From the NCBI GenBank assembly GCA_003550325.1, contig QKWP01000347.1, positions 258,366-322,365 on the forward strand: DNA of 64,000 nt. The letters run 5' to 3'. Below are positions 1 through 11,956 of this stretch, piece after piece (positions within the stretch are counted from its first letter, which is position 1; every line of letters starts with the position of its first letter). Position numbers and translations under genes: made by a program. The stretch comes from Gigaspora rosea. Lineage: Eukaryota; Glomeromycota; Glomeromycetes; Diversisporales; Gigasporaceae. The notes under the pieces were generated by a model. That model ran no database searches. It had not been told where the DNA came from and saw only the letters and a program-made list of their open reading frames with translations.

Positions 1-520
1 TTTAATTCTATAAATTCATATAATTTAAATAAAAAAAAGTTCATTGAATTTAGTCAGATGTATGTCAAGATACCTTCGCTCAAAGTTGAAGAAAAATCAA
101 AATGTCTATCAAAATAAAAGCTGCTCCAAAGTTTTTTAAAACTTTGAACAAAGATATCTTGACAACTATTTGACCAAATTCGATGAACTTTTTTTTTATT
201 TGAATTCTATGAATTGATATAATTCAAATAAAAAACGTTCATCGAATTTGGTCAGATGGTTGTCAAGATATCTTCGCTCAAAGTTTTAAAAAACTTTGGC
301 GCAGCTTTTATTTTGATGGACATTTTGATTTTTATCTAACTTTGAGCAAAGGTATCTTAACAACCATCTGACTAAATTCAATGAACTTTTTTTTATTTTA
401 ATTCTACATATTCATATAATTCAAATAAAAAAAAGTTTATTGAATTTAGTCAAATGATTATCAAAATATCTTCGCTCAAATTTTTAAAATTTTTTAATTT
501 TGATAGAGGTATGAATAGCA
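1..520. repeat. Alternating inverted array, family P1
   Basis: The same block (GTTCATTGAATTTAGTCAGA followed by TGTCAAGATA and TTCGCTCAAAG) occurs forward near 40, reversed near 170-190, forward near 238, reversed near 366 and forward near 436. Forward copies are 198 bp apart, so the unit is a head-to-head/tail-to-tail dimer of about 198 bp. No coding frame is seen. Related diverged sequence recurs at 56,850-57,180 and 57,545-57,890. The array is cut by the window start. Confidence 0.8.
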
Positions 521-589
521 AATTTAGGGGGTATATATAGTAGCCGCTAAAACTATTCCTAATAAGGGGTTACATTAGGGTTCCAAAAT

Positions 590-765
590 TCAGTTCAGTT
601 CAATAGAGGTTCAGGTTCAGGTTCAATGAACCTGAACCTGAACCTGCTCTAAAAGTTCAATACTGAACTGAACCTGAACTTAAAATTATTAAACATGAAC
701 CTGAACCTGAACTTAAAACAAGTTCAGTTCAGGTTCAGTTCAAGGTTCATGAACATGTCAGGTTC
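590..765. repeat. GGTTCA/TGAACC hexamer cluster, left
   Basis: Runs of the hexamer GGTTCA and its complement TGAACC alternate in orientation and fold on each other, for example around 618-650. A second cluster of the same hexamer lies at 2,755-2,945, so the two bracket the P2 array. Confidence 0.8.
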
Positions 766-1071
766 ATAATATATGCACATATTTATCTAAATCACAAAGT
801 TAGAATCAATTAGTAAAATTTAAAAAATCATAGAATTTTGTATAATTTTATTAATAAAATTATACAAATTTCTATAATTTTCTAAATTTTACTAATTGAT
901 CATAACTTCTTGCACTAAGTAAACTTATTCAGCACCAAAAAATACATCAAATTAGCATATTTTATTTTACTTTACGTAAAATTTGAAGAAAAGATGCTTA
1001 ATTTTGAAAATTTTTATCAAAAATTCAAAATTAAGCATCTTGACGCAAATTTTAAGGAAAATAAAATACAA

Positions 1072-1388
1072 GGATTTTGATAAATTTAGCAGGTTGCGAT
1101 ATCGCAGGTTAATATTTAAAAAAATCAAAATGATTAGTAATTAGGGTTAGGGTCCGAACTAGTATTAATATTAGGTTAGAGGGTGCATATATATATGCAA
1201 AATTAAGCGCTAAAAACTTTTAATTAGAAGCCCAAGACTAGTTAACTTAATGAAATTTCAAGTTACAGTATTTAAAAATTTTGAAAATTTTCTAATTTTT
1301 TGTTCGTTTTGTTACACACAATCCTGTGATCTAATTGGCCAATCATATTAACCTGTTATATAGCAACCTGCGATATTTAACAACCTCC
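1072..1388. mobile_element. 317-bp TIR element in P2, 8-bp TSD
   Basis: Bounded by the direct repeat AAATACAA at 1,064-1,071 and 1,389-1,396. The ends read GGATTTTG and CAACCTCC, with the shared inner motif GCAGGTTGC in inverted orientation. Other P2 units have no sequence here and so serve as empty sites. The 8-bp TSD suggests a hAT-type non-autonomous element; the TIRs are imperfect. Confidence 0.65.
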
Positions 1389-2011
1389 AAATACAATATA
1401 CCGATATGCTGTATTTTTTGGTGCTAAACAAGTTTACTTATATCAAGAAGTTATGATCAATTAGTAAAATTTAGAGAATCATAGAAATTTGTATAATTTT
1501 ATTATTAAAATTATACAAATTTCTATGATTCTCTAAATTTTACTAATTGATCATAACTTCTTGCACTAAGTAAACTTGTTAAGCACCAAAAAATACATCA
1601 AATCGGCATATTTTATTTTACTTTTCTTAAAATTTGAAGAAAAGATGCTTAATTTTGGAAATTTTCATCAAAAATTCAAAATTAAGCATCTTTGACGCAA
1701 ATTTTAAGGAAAATAAAATAAAATATACCGATATGATGTATTTTTTGGTGCTAAACAAGTTTACTTAGATCAAGAAGTTATGATCAATTAGTAAAATTTA
1801 GAGAATCATAGAAATTTGTATAATTTTATTAATAAAATTATACAAATTTCTATGATTCTCTAAATTTTACTAATTGATCATAACTTATTGACTAAGTAAA
1901 CTTGTTATGCACCAAAAAATACATCAGTTCGGCATATTTTATTTTACTTTTCTTAAAATTTGAAGAAAAGATGCTTAATTTTGGAAATTTTCATCAAAAA
2001 TTCAAAATTAA

Positions 2012-2344
2012 TTAGTAATTCAGATATGAATTAGAATTTCTTATAGTAAAATTTACTATTGTCTAAAAAATCTGTATTTCCAAAAAAATAATAAGAAAAC
2101 ATATAATTACAAAGATTAAAATACTTGTAGTTTATAATCTATTAACTTAATTTTAATAGATTAATTAAAATTATAAGTAAAATTTCTCTCTTTATACTTT
2201 TGTAAAATAAAAAATAAGGTTTATTTAGTAAAAAATTTATTTTACCTTATTGGAAATGCAGATTTGATAAAAAGTAAAAGTTATATAGTAAACATAGCAC
2301 AATAAATTATTGAAATTTGTTCTGTTTCATATTTGAATTACCAA
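2012..2344. mobile_element. 333-bp TIR element in P2, flanked by TTAA
   Basis: Ends TTAGTAATTCAGATATGAA and, inverted, TTGGTAATTCAAATATGAA match at 16 of 19 positions. TTAA lies at 2,008-2,011 and 2,345-2,348, and uninterrupted P2 units show a single AATTAAGCATC at this place. A TTAA target is typical of piggyBac-type elements. No transposase is encoded. Confidence 0.7.
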
Positions 2345-2754
2345 TTAAGCATCTTTGCCACAAATTTTAAGAAAAATAAAATAAAGTATACTGATATGAT
2401 GTATTTTTTGGTGATAAACAAGTTTAATTAGATCAAGAAGTTATGATCAGTTAGTAAAATTTAGAGAATAATAAAAATTTGTATAATTTTATTAATAAAA
2501 TTATACAAAATGCTATGATTCTCTAAATTTTACTAACTGATTTATACTTCTCACTCTAAGTAAACTTGTTCAGTATCAAAAAATACATATATTTTTATTT
2601 AGACTCAAACTAATTTGCAAAATTTGGACTGGCCCGACCAAACTTATGATGGAGTTTGAGTTTAGTATAAAGTTTTAATAATAAAATTTAGAGTTTGAGT
2701 CTTGTCTAGACTAGACCAAACCTGGACCCAAACCTAGAATCACTAGTTCATATA

Positions 2755-2945
2755 AATACCAGACTGAAACTGAACATTTTATGAACTTATGAACTGAACC
2801 TGATCTGAACCTGAACCAGCTCTAAAAGTTCAATACTGAACCTGAACCTGAACATGTTTTAAAAAATGTTCAGGTTCAGGTTCAATATTGAACCTGAACC
2901 TGAACCTGAACTTGACCTAAGTTCAGTTCATTTCAGGTTCATAGG
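2755..2945. repeat. GGTTCA/TGAACC hexamer cluster, right
   Basis: Second hexamer cluster, with a clear hairpin around 2,835-2,905 formed by TGAACC runs followed by GGTTCA runs. The outer edges of the two clusters (near 565-580 and 2,946-2,962) carry a loosely inverted GGTTACATTAGGGTTCC-like sequence, so the 560-2,960 block may be one composite repeat. Confidence 0.7.
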
Positions 2946-2979
2946 AACACTAGGTTACATAATTGATGTTTGATAGTTT

Positions 2980-4260
2980 TTCAATTATCAGTTATCAATA
3001 TCATTAAAATATTTTTGGCATTTTGCCATCTTTGATTTGCTATATTCAAAAATATTAATCAGACTGTATGAAAATTAATGATCAGAATGATCTATTTAAA
3101 TCTGTAATTATTGCATGTTATTGTCATAATAGTTTCATCATAATTAGTAATTAATCTATTACTATGAATTAATAATAATTAGTTGTCATTTATTTATATA
3201 TATATTTTTTTTAAAAAATTGACTTTTGTTTGTTATACACATTTTGTATTTTGAGATTTAAAAAATCAACTTCTGTTTGTCATTCACACTTTATATCTTT
3301 TGAAATTAGATTGAGACATGGACAACGTTAATAACATGTGTTAGTGAGTTACATATCAGTAATCATGATAGAAGCTATAATAATTTCAACATGAACTAAC
3401 TCAACCCTAATTAATTATTAGTATAACAAGCAAGTTTTGTATGAGAATTTTTTGCAGTAATTCTTGATAAAAGCCACAATAATTTCATTGCAAACTCAAC
3501 CTTAAAATGTATTATATGCTTAGTAAGTTTGTAACAGGATTTTTTTTAGTAATTTACGATAGAAATTGTAATAATTCTAATACATACTAATTCACCTTTT
3601 TATAATTACATGATGCACACGTTGTATGAGTGATAGACATTGGGTAACAGCTAAAAACTACTAACAACACCTCTATCTAATCAAACCAATGCCTTTTAAT
3701 CGTGTAAGACTCTTGAACCTTTGATTGGTAGGCAAAAATGGCATAGTTGATTTGGTCTGGGTCTCAGATTCTTTTAGGGTCTTGATGCAGTGTAGTCGAA
3801 TAAAAATAAGTATTTCTGGGATTTCTTGTATATAGTTCTTCTGTTAGTTGTTCAAATGTCATTCCATTTATATAATTCTTCTTCTTTATTCTAGTCACAA
3901 AGAATGAAAGGCTCTAATGTAATACTAATGATTGTCATGTGATCAAGCGTGAAATTAGATGATGCAAGTGATTAACATAACAATAGAACAGATTAATTGT
4001 TTGATAAATCAGGTAATTAAAGGTTTAGTCAATTTATGTTTTTATGAAAGGTAATTAATTTGATCTTTCTTTCTTTAACTGGATTATACTAAATGAAATT
4101 CAAGATATAGGTTATGAAGTCAATACTAGTGACATTACTTTACTTAAAATAATGAATACTCTACAGGTGAAAGGTAAATTCAATAAGCGATTTATTATGA
4201 GAATTTTGGGTTAAAAGGAAACTTTCTCAGAGCTAACACTTCTACTCTTATTTCGATACA
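2980..4260. repeat. Segmental duplication D, copy 1
   Basis: Matches 5,820-7,100 in the same orientation over its whole length with many substitutions and small indels. Shared landmarks are TTTTGGCATTTTGCCAT, GAAATTAGATTGAGACATGG, GGCTCTAATGTAAT and AGAGCTAACACTTCTACT. No coding frame. It contains members of a loose 105-110 bp tandem family (near 3,400-3,600). Confidence 0.75.
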
Positions 4261-5820
4261 GATTAATTCAACCCTAACTGCATACTGTAATAGCAAGAAA
4301 ATTCTGTAAAAGAATTCTTTGCAGTAATTTATAATAAAATTACAATAATTTCATTGCAATCATAACCTTTAACTATATAATAAATATCGAGTAAGTTTGT
4401 AACAGAATTTTTTTTAATTTTGTACCATTTGTTTTGTTTTCATAAAACAAATCGAATAGCACCAAAAATAATGTAATTCTGATAATAGTTCGTGAATTAT
4501 TTAATTTTAGAAAGAATTACCAGTATGATCACGTTTCTTGTATAACATAAAATGTGTATAGGGATAGTTTCCTTCAACTTTTTTGATGTCGCTTATCCTA
4601 ATTTTCGCAAAAGCCTTTTTTAGTAGAAGTATGATTTTCATATATTCGTTTTTGGAAAGAGTTAAAATTTTTACATACCAAATATGTAATATATGTAAAT
4701 TACTGTTATAATATAAGGCTGTGTCACTAATTATAATCTCTCATTAGAATGTTAACTATGTTAATTTAAATTTTTATATACTGTATATATATAATATTAT
4801 TTCATATGCAAATCACTCATTATAATGCAAACTGGCATCACTGATTATTTTAATTTCAATACTAGTACGATTACATTTCTTGTGTAATATAAAATATGAG
4901 AAGGATGGTTTCTGATCAACTTTTTTGATATTTCCTATACTAATTTTTGAGGGTTATGGTGATTCTGATGACACAGATGACAACATGTGCATGTTAATGT
5001 ATATTGAATAATAGTGTAGAAAATATATACCAGTATGATCACATGAAATGTGGAGGGATAGTTCTGTTCAACATTTTGGTGCGCTATATTTTTTCCTATT
5101 TTGGGAGATAGCTAAAGCCAGGAACATCACGAGATTACCCAATTTTTCTGATTTTTCTGATTTTTTAATTAGGGTTAGGGTTAGGGTTGGGTTGGGTTAG
5201 TGTTAGATTAGGAGGTGGTTTAATATAGTAAAATCGCATTTCTGACACTTTTACTTAGTCAAACAAGACGGTTTGGATTGACATTTTTTATATATTTGTC
5301 TTTGCCATCTTGCTTTGTTTTGTTTGGACTGATCTGGGTTATATATCAGGTAATTTCGTGAAGTACCTGGCTTTAGCCTATCCCCATTTTGGAAGTTACT
5401 GTGTTCATCATATTTTTTCTTATTTAGTAGGTATTGGAAAATATTATATATTACATGTAATTGCTTCATTGTGCATATATGTAAAGAAATTGGCATCATG
5501 AAAAAATTACATACGTTCTATACGTGTGTGTGCGCATAATATATACCAGTATGATTACAGTTCTTTTGTAACATGAAATGCGAAAAGCTGGTTTCTGATC
5601 AACTTTTTTGATGTTTGCTATACTGATTTTTTCAAGAATCCCTTTTTTAAGGTGGGCAATGGTTCATTTTTCCAATTCATAGAAGGGTTAAAGTGATTCT
5701 GACAGCACAGGATGATAACACGTGCATATGTAAACATGGTGTAGAAAATATATTCTTAATTGTATATAAATATATAGTGATCAGGTGGATACTGATCTCA
5801 TTACGTACTTGTCAAAAATC
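4260..5820. repeat. Spacer with four copies of a TATGATCAC module
   Basis: A module starting AGTATGATCACGTTTCTTGT and running into CAACTTTTTTGATGT recurs, diverged, near 4,525, 4,862, 5,030 and 5,545. A short TTAGGG-like tract is at 5,168-5,205. Short open frames here are not supported by any recognisable protein feature. Confidence 0.5.
5168..5205 (+). repeat. Interstitial telomere-like tract
   Basis: About three TTAGGG units followed by TTGGG variants. It is far too short for a telomere and is flanked on both sides by unique-looking AT-rich DNA. Confidence 0.6.
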
Positions 5821-7100
5821 GATTGCTATCAGTTATAAAATATTTTTGGCACTTTGCCATTTTTGATTTGCTGTATCCAAAAACCATAAGACTGTAAGAA
5901 TATTTAAAATATGAACAATTATAATGATCTATTTATTTGCATGTTTATGTCGTAATAAATTTATCATAATTTGTAATTAATCTATCACTATGAATTAATT
6001 TTTTTTAAAAAAAATTAACTTTCATTTGTTACGCACACTTTGTATTCGAGATATAAAATATCAACTTTCATTCGTTATGCGCACTTTGTATTTTTGAAAT
6101 TAGATTGAGATATGGACAATGTTAATATATACTGTGTATTGCCAGAATGGTAAGGTTTATAGCAGTAAATTATGATATAAGCTATAATAATTTCAACGTG
6201 AACTAACTTTGCCCAAACCACATATTGTGCTATTAGAATAATAAGCAAGTATTGTATGAGAACTTTTTATAGTAATTCTTGATAGAAGCCACAATAATTC
6301 ATAGTTAACTCAAGCTTTAAACATATTATATGCCAAGTAAGTTTGTTAAGAATTTTTTTAGTAATTCACAATAGAAATTGTGATAATTCTAATACATACT
6401 AATTCATCTTTTCACTATTACTAACATAAACTACAATGGCTCATTCATAATTATAAGCTGCATGTTGTAAAAATGGTGAGTATTGGGTATAAGTTAAAAA
6501 CCACTAGCAACATCACAATATAATTAAACCAATGTCTTTTAATAGTGCAAGGCTCTTGAACCTTGAATTGGTAGGCATGGTTAATTTGGTCTGGGTCTGA
6601 AGTTCTTTTAGGGACTTACTGATGTCCAATTGAAAATGGAAAAAAATTGCCCAATTGGACATAGTGACTTGCCATCCCTAAAGATAAGTATTTCTTGTGA
6701 ATAGTTCTTCAGTTTGTTCAAAATTAACTCTATTTAATAATTCTTCTTTATTTTAGTTGCAAGGGTTGAAAGGCTCTAATGTAATCATTAATATTATTAT
6801 CGATTATCATATAATCAAGGATGATGCAGATGATTAATCTAACAATGAAATGGATTAAATTGTTTGATAAATTAGGTAATCAATGTTAATCGATTTATGA
6901 TTTGTATAATTTGATCTTTCTTTAACTGGGTTATACTAAATGGAGTTCAAAACACAGGTAATGAAGTCACAAGCTTTACTTAGAATAACAAATATTCTAA
7001 GAGTGCAAGGGTGCATGGTAATTATAATGTAATTTATTACAACAATTTTTGGTTAAAGAGAAACTTTTTTAGAGCTAACACTTCTACTTTTTTTTTGAAG
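5820..7100. repeat. Segmental duplication D, copy 2
   Basis: Direct, diverged copy of 2,980-4,260, offset by about 2.84 kb. Relative to copy 1 it carries an extra foldback insert at about 6,610-6,677 (ATGTCCAATTG ... CAATTGGACAT inside a longer imperfect stem), probably a tiny TIR element. Confidence 0.75.
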
Positions 7101-7438
7101 GTTAGAACTCGAGAATTATGCCTTATTGAAGCAACAAGGGTCTTGTATACTTTTCCCTACTAGCAAGTATTAGCTCTAGTAATTATACTAAAAGATCCTT
7201 AAATTAATAAACTGTTGTTTATATTATGAACTAATAACTCTTCTGACACAAGAAATTCGTAATATAAGTCCAAATCCCATGATCCAATATTAGAGCCTTA
7301 TGACATAGTTTAGAGTTCTATTTCGACTCTTGTTACTCAGACCAAATCTATCAACACCTCAATTGAAGCCTTATAGTTATTAGAGTTAATTTTAGAAGTG
7401 ACTCTTAGAAGTAAGGTTCATTTTACCCCTTACAATGT
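7101..7438. other. Possible old LTR fragment
   Basis: No gene. The last part (about 7,300-7,437) loosely resembles the end of the LTRs at 12,807 and 23,641, and it stops at the same point of the adjoining X repeat. Similarity judged by eye only. Confidence 0.25.
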
Positions 7439-9707
7439 ATGTACGTAGTTTTGATCAAATTTGTAGATCATTACTATAATTACTACAATCACTAATATTT
7501 GAAGTTAATGTTTCAGTTACCGTAGGTTTCCGAAAATAAGCTACCTCCAAAAGAAGTTTCCCCCTGGATTTTCAGAAAATTTTTTAAAGAAATCGTTAAC
7601 AGTTGCTACATATAAAAGTTTTTTTCTACTAAGTAAACTTCAAAAGGTCGATTAAGTAAAGTTGTTCAGCGTAACGAAATACACTTATAGTAAAAATTTC
7701 TTAGCATTTGAACAACTTTTTATTAGTACGTTTTTCAATTTTTCGAAAAATTTAACAATCTGAAAATAAGCTATCCCATGATTTTTTGTGTAACTTTTTG
7801 GCCAAAAAGGGTAGCTTATTTTCAGACCAATACAGTAACATCACCCCACCCCTAGCTGAAGCCTTCTTCCAAATAGCTAATCAAAATGCTAGATAACTCT
7901 TGTCAGTCACCTCTATGAAAAGTGGTACGGGTTGGTATCAGGAATGCTTGAAATAGCACAGATCTTGTGGCACGTACAGAAATGTTTTACAGAATGGCAC
8001 GGACATTGTGCCAAAGGGTGGCATGTAATATTATGCTATATGAAATAGTACATTCAGATGGCACGTATCTGTAAGTTACACACGTGTTGGCTCATAATAT
8101 GTGTTAGCTCATTTGGTGGAGAGCAAAAGATTAGTAAAGGTGTTTTTTTAAAAAAGGAGCGATATCTCATGCTTTCACTAATGAAGTTTCCCTGTGTGTC
8201 TTAACAAAAACAATTCCTTACAAAATTTTGCTTCATATGCAGTTAGTTTATTCATTTTATATTGATTACTTATAAATTTATGTTTTAGTTAATCCACATC
8301 GTTATAGCAATGGCATGTAAATTTGCGTTTATTACTTGTGCCAAATTTTATGCCGATTTGACTAGTAAACTGCTACAAACCCTGAGCTATTTACAGTCCA
8401 ATTGATATGAGCACAAGGTCCTGCACAATCCACCAAATTCAAACCAACTCAGGCCATACCCATACAAATCCAGGCCTTGACTCATGCCTATCTAATTCCA
8501 TTCCGTGCCTATACAGTACATTTTTCTTATAGGGCACCTTATTTATATCAACCAATGAAATTGTCCACATTTTTTCAATTTTATATGTTCATTTCATATA
8601 TTCGTTTCATTTTATCCCTCTCCCCACGAAAGTTCTGGAAAAGTAATATTAACTGAAGAATCAATTTCAAACGTCCTAAGGTGAGAGAGCATATATGTTG
8701 ACCGATTTAACTCTATTAGTTACTAAAAGATAAGTTTCTAAGATTTACTCAAATAAAGTCTTTTTAGCACTAGACTAGCTTACTTCCTTATTTTCTTTAG
8801 TAAAATTGAAAGGAACTTCTCTACTTGTTGTCACTCTTTATTGAAATCAAATTTATTATTTATTGGTTTCTTTTTTTTTAATTTTATTGTTTAGGTCATA
8901 CATTATTAAATCTTCACCTTTAATTTTTACTTTCTTTAAATTCTTTATTAGACAGGTTCGTATTTTAGTAAATTCTTTTTTCGAGCGGATTGCATGTTAT
9001 TAAGTTTTTGCTTTCTTTAAATTCTAATTATACCAAATCATAAGTTATTTTGTTTTACTTTCTTTATATAATTTTTAATGAACAAGATTATGTTATTGAA
9101 TTTTCGCTTTTTTTAAAAAATTTCTACGCGTAATTATATTTTTGCTTTTAGATTAGGTTTAGTCTTTTTTTTTTAAAAAAAAATTCTTGTGATTTTTTTA
9201 CTTTATTAGGTTTATGCCTAAACTTTGATTTAGTTGTTTGATATTTTGCACTAAAGAATTTATAATTTAAATCATGGATTGATTTTTTTTAATTATGCTG
9301 TTATATAATCATGTATTAATATTTCATGACAGTAATATTAAAATTGGCTTTTTATTGAGGTGAAGGAGTGGTGAAGGTGATACATAGGTTGTTACGTCAG
9401 ACCCATACAATAATATAGTTATTATATGGGATTGTATAAATAACTAAATTTGTGTGATTTAACCAGTGTTACATGGCCTTTAGCTATATGACCCTTGTTA
9501 ATTTAGTTATTTTCTACAACCCATACAATTACTATAACATACATTACTCTCTACAATTAACCTCCACCTTCATACCTAAATGCTAAAAGAAGAAATACAT
9601 ACAACAAAAAAAATTAAAAACAAAAACAAAAAAAAAATACAAAAAGTACAAATCTGATCATACTGGTCCTGCACTGCATCACGCGCTGTGCTGCTACCCT
9701 AATTTTA
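7439..9707 (+). repeat. Dispersed repeat X, copy 1
   Basis: Matches 23,643-25,567 in the same orientation from GTTTTGATCAAATTTGTAGA to the tail ACTGGTCCTG...GCTACCCTAATTTT. It contains a GCACGT-rich stretch (7,920-8,100), the mark CTTATAGGGCACC near 8,525 and a T-rich second half. No frame looks coding. An insert at 7,520-7,836 is absent from copy 2. Confidence 0.8.
7520..7836. mobile_element. TIR element with an empty site at 23,715
   Basis: Near the ends lie GAAAATAAGCTACC and its inverted partner GGTAGCTTATTTTC. The matching place in X copy 2 reads straight through without this roughly 315 bp, so the boundaries come from the paralog. Class not determined. Confidence 0.6.
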
Positions 9708-9739
9708 TATATGTCTTAAATAAAATTTTAAGATATATG

Positions 9740-10074
9740 GGGTGCGGACAATAGAAACAGCCCATTTTTACATTTTTTGAAATATGAGTTTTTATTAGAT
9801 TCATATAAATTTTGACATGATTAACATTTTTCAATTATAAATGAAAGTTGGCTTGCATAATAAAAAATCAAGATAATGTAAAAAAAAATTACACAAGGCT
9901 TCGTAGAGCCAACATATCATGAGATTATCCAATAGTCACCTGCTACCTTTAACCAATCAAAATCATAAAATTTGATTAATTCTGGATCAGACTGAAAATC
10001 AAAACAAATAATTAAACTCAATTATCTCAAAATAAAATATATGTAAAAATGGGCTGTTTCTATTGTCTGCACCC
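9740..10074. mobile_element. 335-bp TIR element, 34-bp inverted ends
   Basis: The left end GGGTGCGGACAATAGAAACA continues to a 34-bp TIR matching the inverted right end with one difference. It is flanked by TATAT-like sequence, so the TSD cannot be fixed. No coding capacity. Confidence 0.75.
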
Positions 10075-10084
10075 ATATATATAA

Positions 10085-10640
10085 AATAAAACAAAACTTT
10101 AGTGATCTTGTGACCCTGTAATTGGATTTTGATGATTTTGGGCTTTTTAGAATCATCTCATTGAGATGATCATTTTGATAGTAAAATCGTCCAAAACGGA
10201 CCAGTAGATTAAAGGTTATTTAATATTAAATAAAATATATATAATATATATAATTTTTAATATTAAATAAACTTCGATCTACTGGTCCGTTTTGGACAAT
10301 TTTACTACCAAAATAATTGTCTTAATGAGACAATTCTAACAAGCCCAAAATCATCGAAATCTAATCATAGGGTCACAAGATAGCTAAGGTTTTGTTTTAT
10401 TTTATATATATATCTTAAAATTTTATTTTAAGACATATATAAAATAATTCAAACCCTTAATGATCTTGTGACCCTGTAATTGGATTTTGATAATTTTAGA
10501 CTTGTTAGATTCGTCTCATTGAGATGTTCATTTAGGTGGTAAAATCATCCAAAATGGACCAGTAGACCAAAAGTTACTTAATATTAAATAATATATATAT
10601 TATATACATTATATACTGTATATGTGATTTAATATATTAT
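10085..10640. repeat. Alternating inverted array, family P3
   Basis: A block starting GATCTTGTGACCCTGTAATT and ending near GGACCAGTAGA is forward at 10,104, reversed at about 10,265-10,385 and forward again at 10,462, giving a 358-bp dimer. AT-only palindromic linkers lie between the blocks. A diverged single block recurs at about 11,420-11,560. Confidence 0.8.
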
Positions 10641-11840
10641 ATATATATATTATATATAGACATGATCACCCCTCTGACTATGCACCTATGGTAAAAAACC
10701 ACGTAATTTCTGGCACGCCCCTAAATATACTACACATATCCTAAATATTAGCTATATTAGATATGTAAATTATAACTGTCAAAACTGTTATGTTCCAAAT
10801 ATCTAAAATATCAGACATGTTTGTGATTAACTCAAATGTCTAGGATTAATCGAAATGTCTGATATTCTGTGTTATGGGTGGTGCAGTATTGATCATCCAA
10901 TAAGATTTGGGCGCAGTAGGATGTTTTATAAAGACCAATCATTCAGTTTTGACTAGCTTGGGCTAGAATAGTCCAATTGAGGTGGTTTTGATACCATTCG
11001 AAAGCTTGCATCAAGGCAGTCATGATGCTAGTAGTTTCATCAAAATTGGATTACAGGGTTAAGAGTTATTGCCATTATACTTTTCCTACATTTTTATGGA
11101 TCTAACACCATAATAAAAAGAAGTAAAGGAAGATAAAATACAAAAACCATATAATGAAACAATAGATAATCATATATATAATAGTGTTAAGCTATATTGA
11201 ATCTGATTTGACAAAGCTAACTGTAATCTCTAGTTTTCTAATGAAAACTAGTGCACAGATTGCCTTGGGCATCTTAGGTTAGCCAGATGATGCTAGGCTT
11301 GCAATTAGAGGGTTTATTATATAAAGATTGTAGATTAGTATATAAATTTATTAATATAGCACCAATAAGACTATCAAAGGATTAAAAAAATAAAAATAAA
11401 CTATTTATAGTAACACAAATCTATTTTGATCTTAGAATTCTGTAATTGAATTTTTAGAATTTTGGGCTTGCTAGAATTCTCTTATTGAGAGGATCATTTT
11501 GGTAGTTAAATTATTAAAATTGGTAGTAGATCCAAAGTTATTTACTATTATATTTAACTTTTTATAATTATAAAATCTAATTAGCTGATTGGAATATTAG
11601 GTAGAAGTGGGGTAGTGGTAAGATGGGCTCATAGTAAAAAAAAACAGCTAATTTTGGAAGCCTTTTAGCTTGTCATCATATCTAATCATCTTGGGTGATA
11701 TTAGACTAATTAATATATTGCTAGTTATAAACAAATTGCAATCTGTTTATAGTTAGTAACCTATTATTCTAATATTATTAATATGAAATTAAAAAAATAA
11801 TTTTGATTTAATCATATTAAGGCCATACAAATTTAATTAC
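10641..11840. other. AT-rich spacer without recognisable gene
   Basis: I see no coding frame. It holds one diverged P3 block (about 11,420-11,560) and a small hairpin near 11,705-11,770. Confidence 0.5.
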
Positions 11841-11956
11841 TTGGTTTTCATAACATGTATCTTTTTAACTGACCCAGGCCGACCAGTTTTTTTTTTAAAT
11901 TACATATATAAAATTTTATAAAATTTTATATAAAATTTTTCTTTTTTTTTTTTTTN
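11841..11956 (-). repeat. Repeat fragment ending at the assembly N
   Basis: Inverted relative to the element at 55,895-56,089: both share TTGGTTTTCATAACAT, the AACTGACCC motif and even the outside sequence CATACAAATTTAATTAC. The copy stops at the T run and N at 11,956, directly against the LTR. Confidence 0.6.

Larger units (their letters stand above)
770..2580. repeat. Alternating inverted array, family P2
   Basis: Two kinds of near-perfect palindrome centre alternate: an A centre (AATTTTATTAATAAAATT) near 850, 1,503, 1,830 and 2,492, and a B centre near 1,012, 1,665 and 1,990. A-to-A spacing without an insertion is 327 bp (1,503 to 1,830). The two longer gaps are explained by TIR elements inserted at 1,072-1,388 and 2,012-2,344. 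No coding frame. A diverged relative lies at 20,930-21,690. Confidence 0.85.

Noticed and set aside
5168-5205. True telomere
   Set aside because: Only about three units and internal to the sequence.
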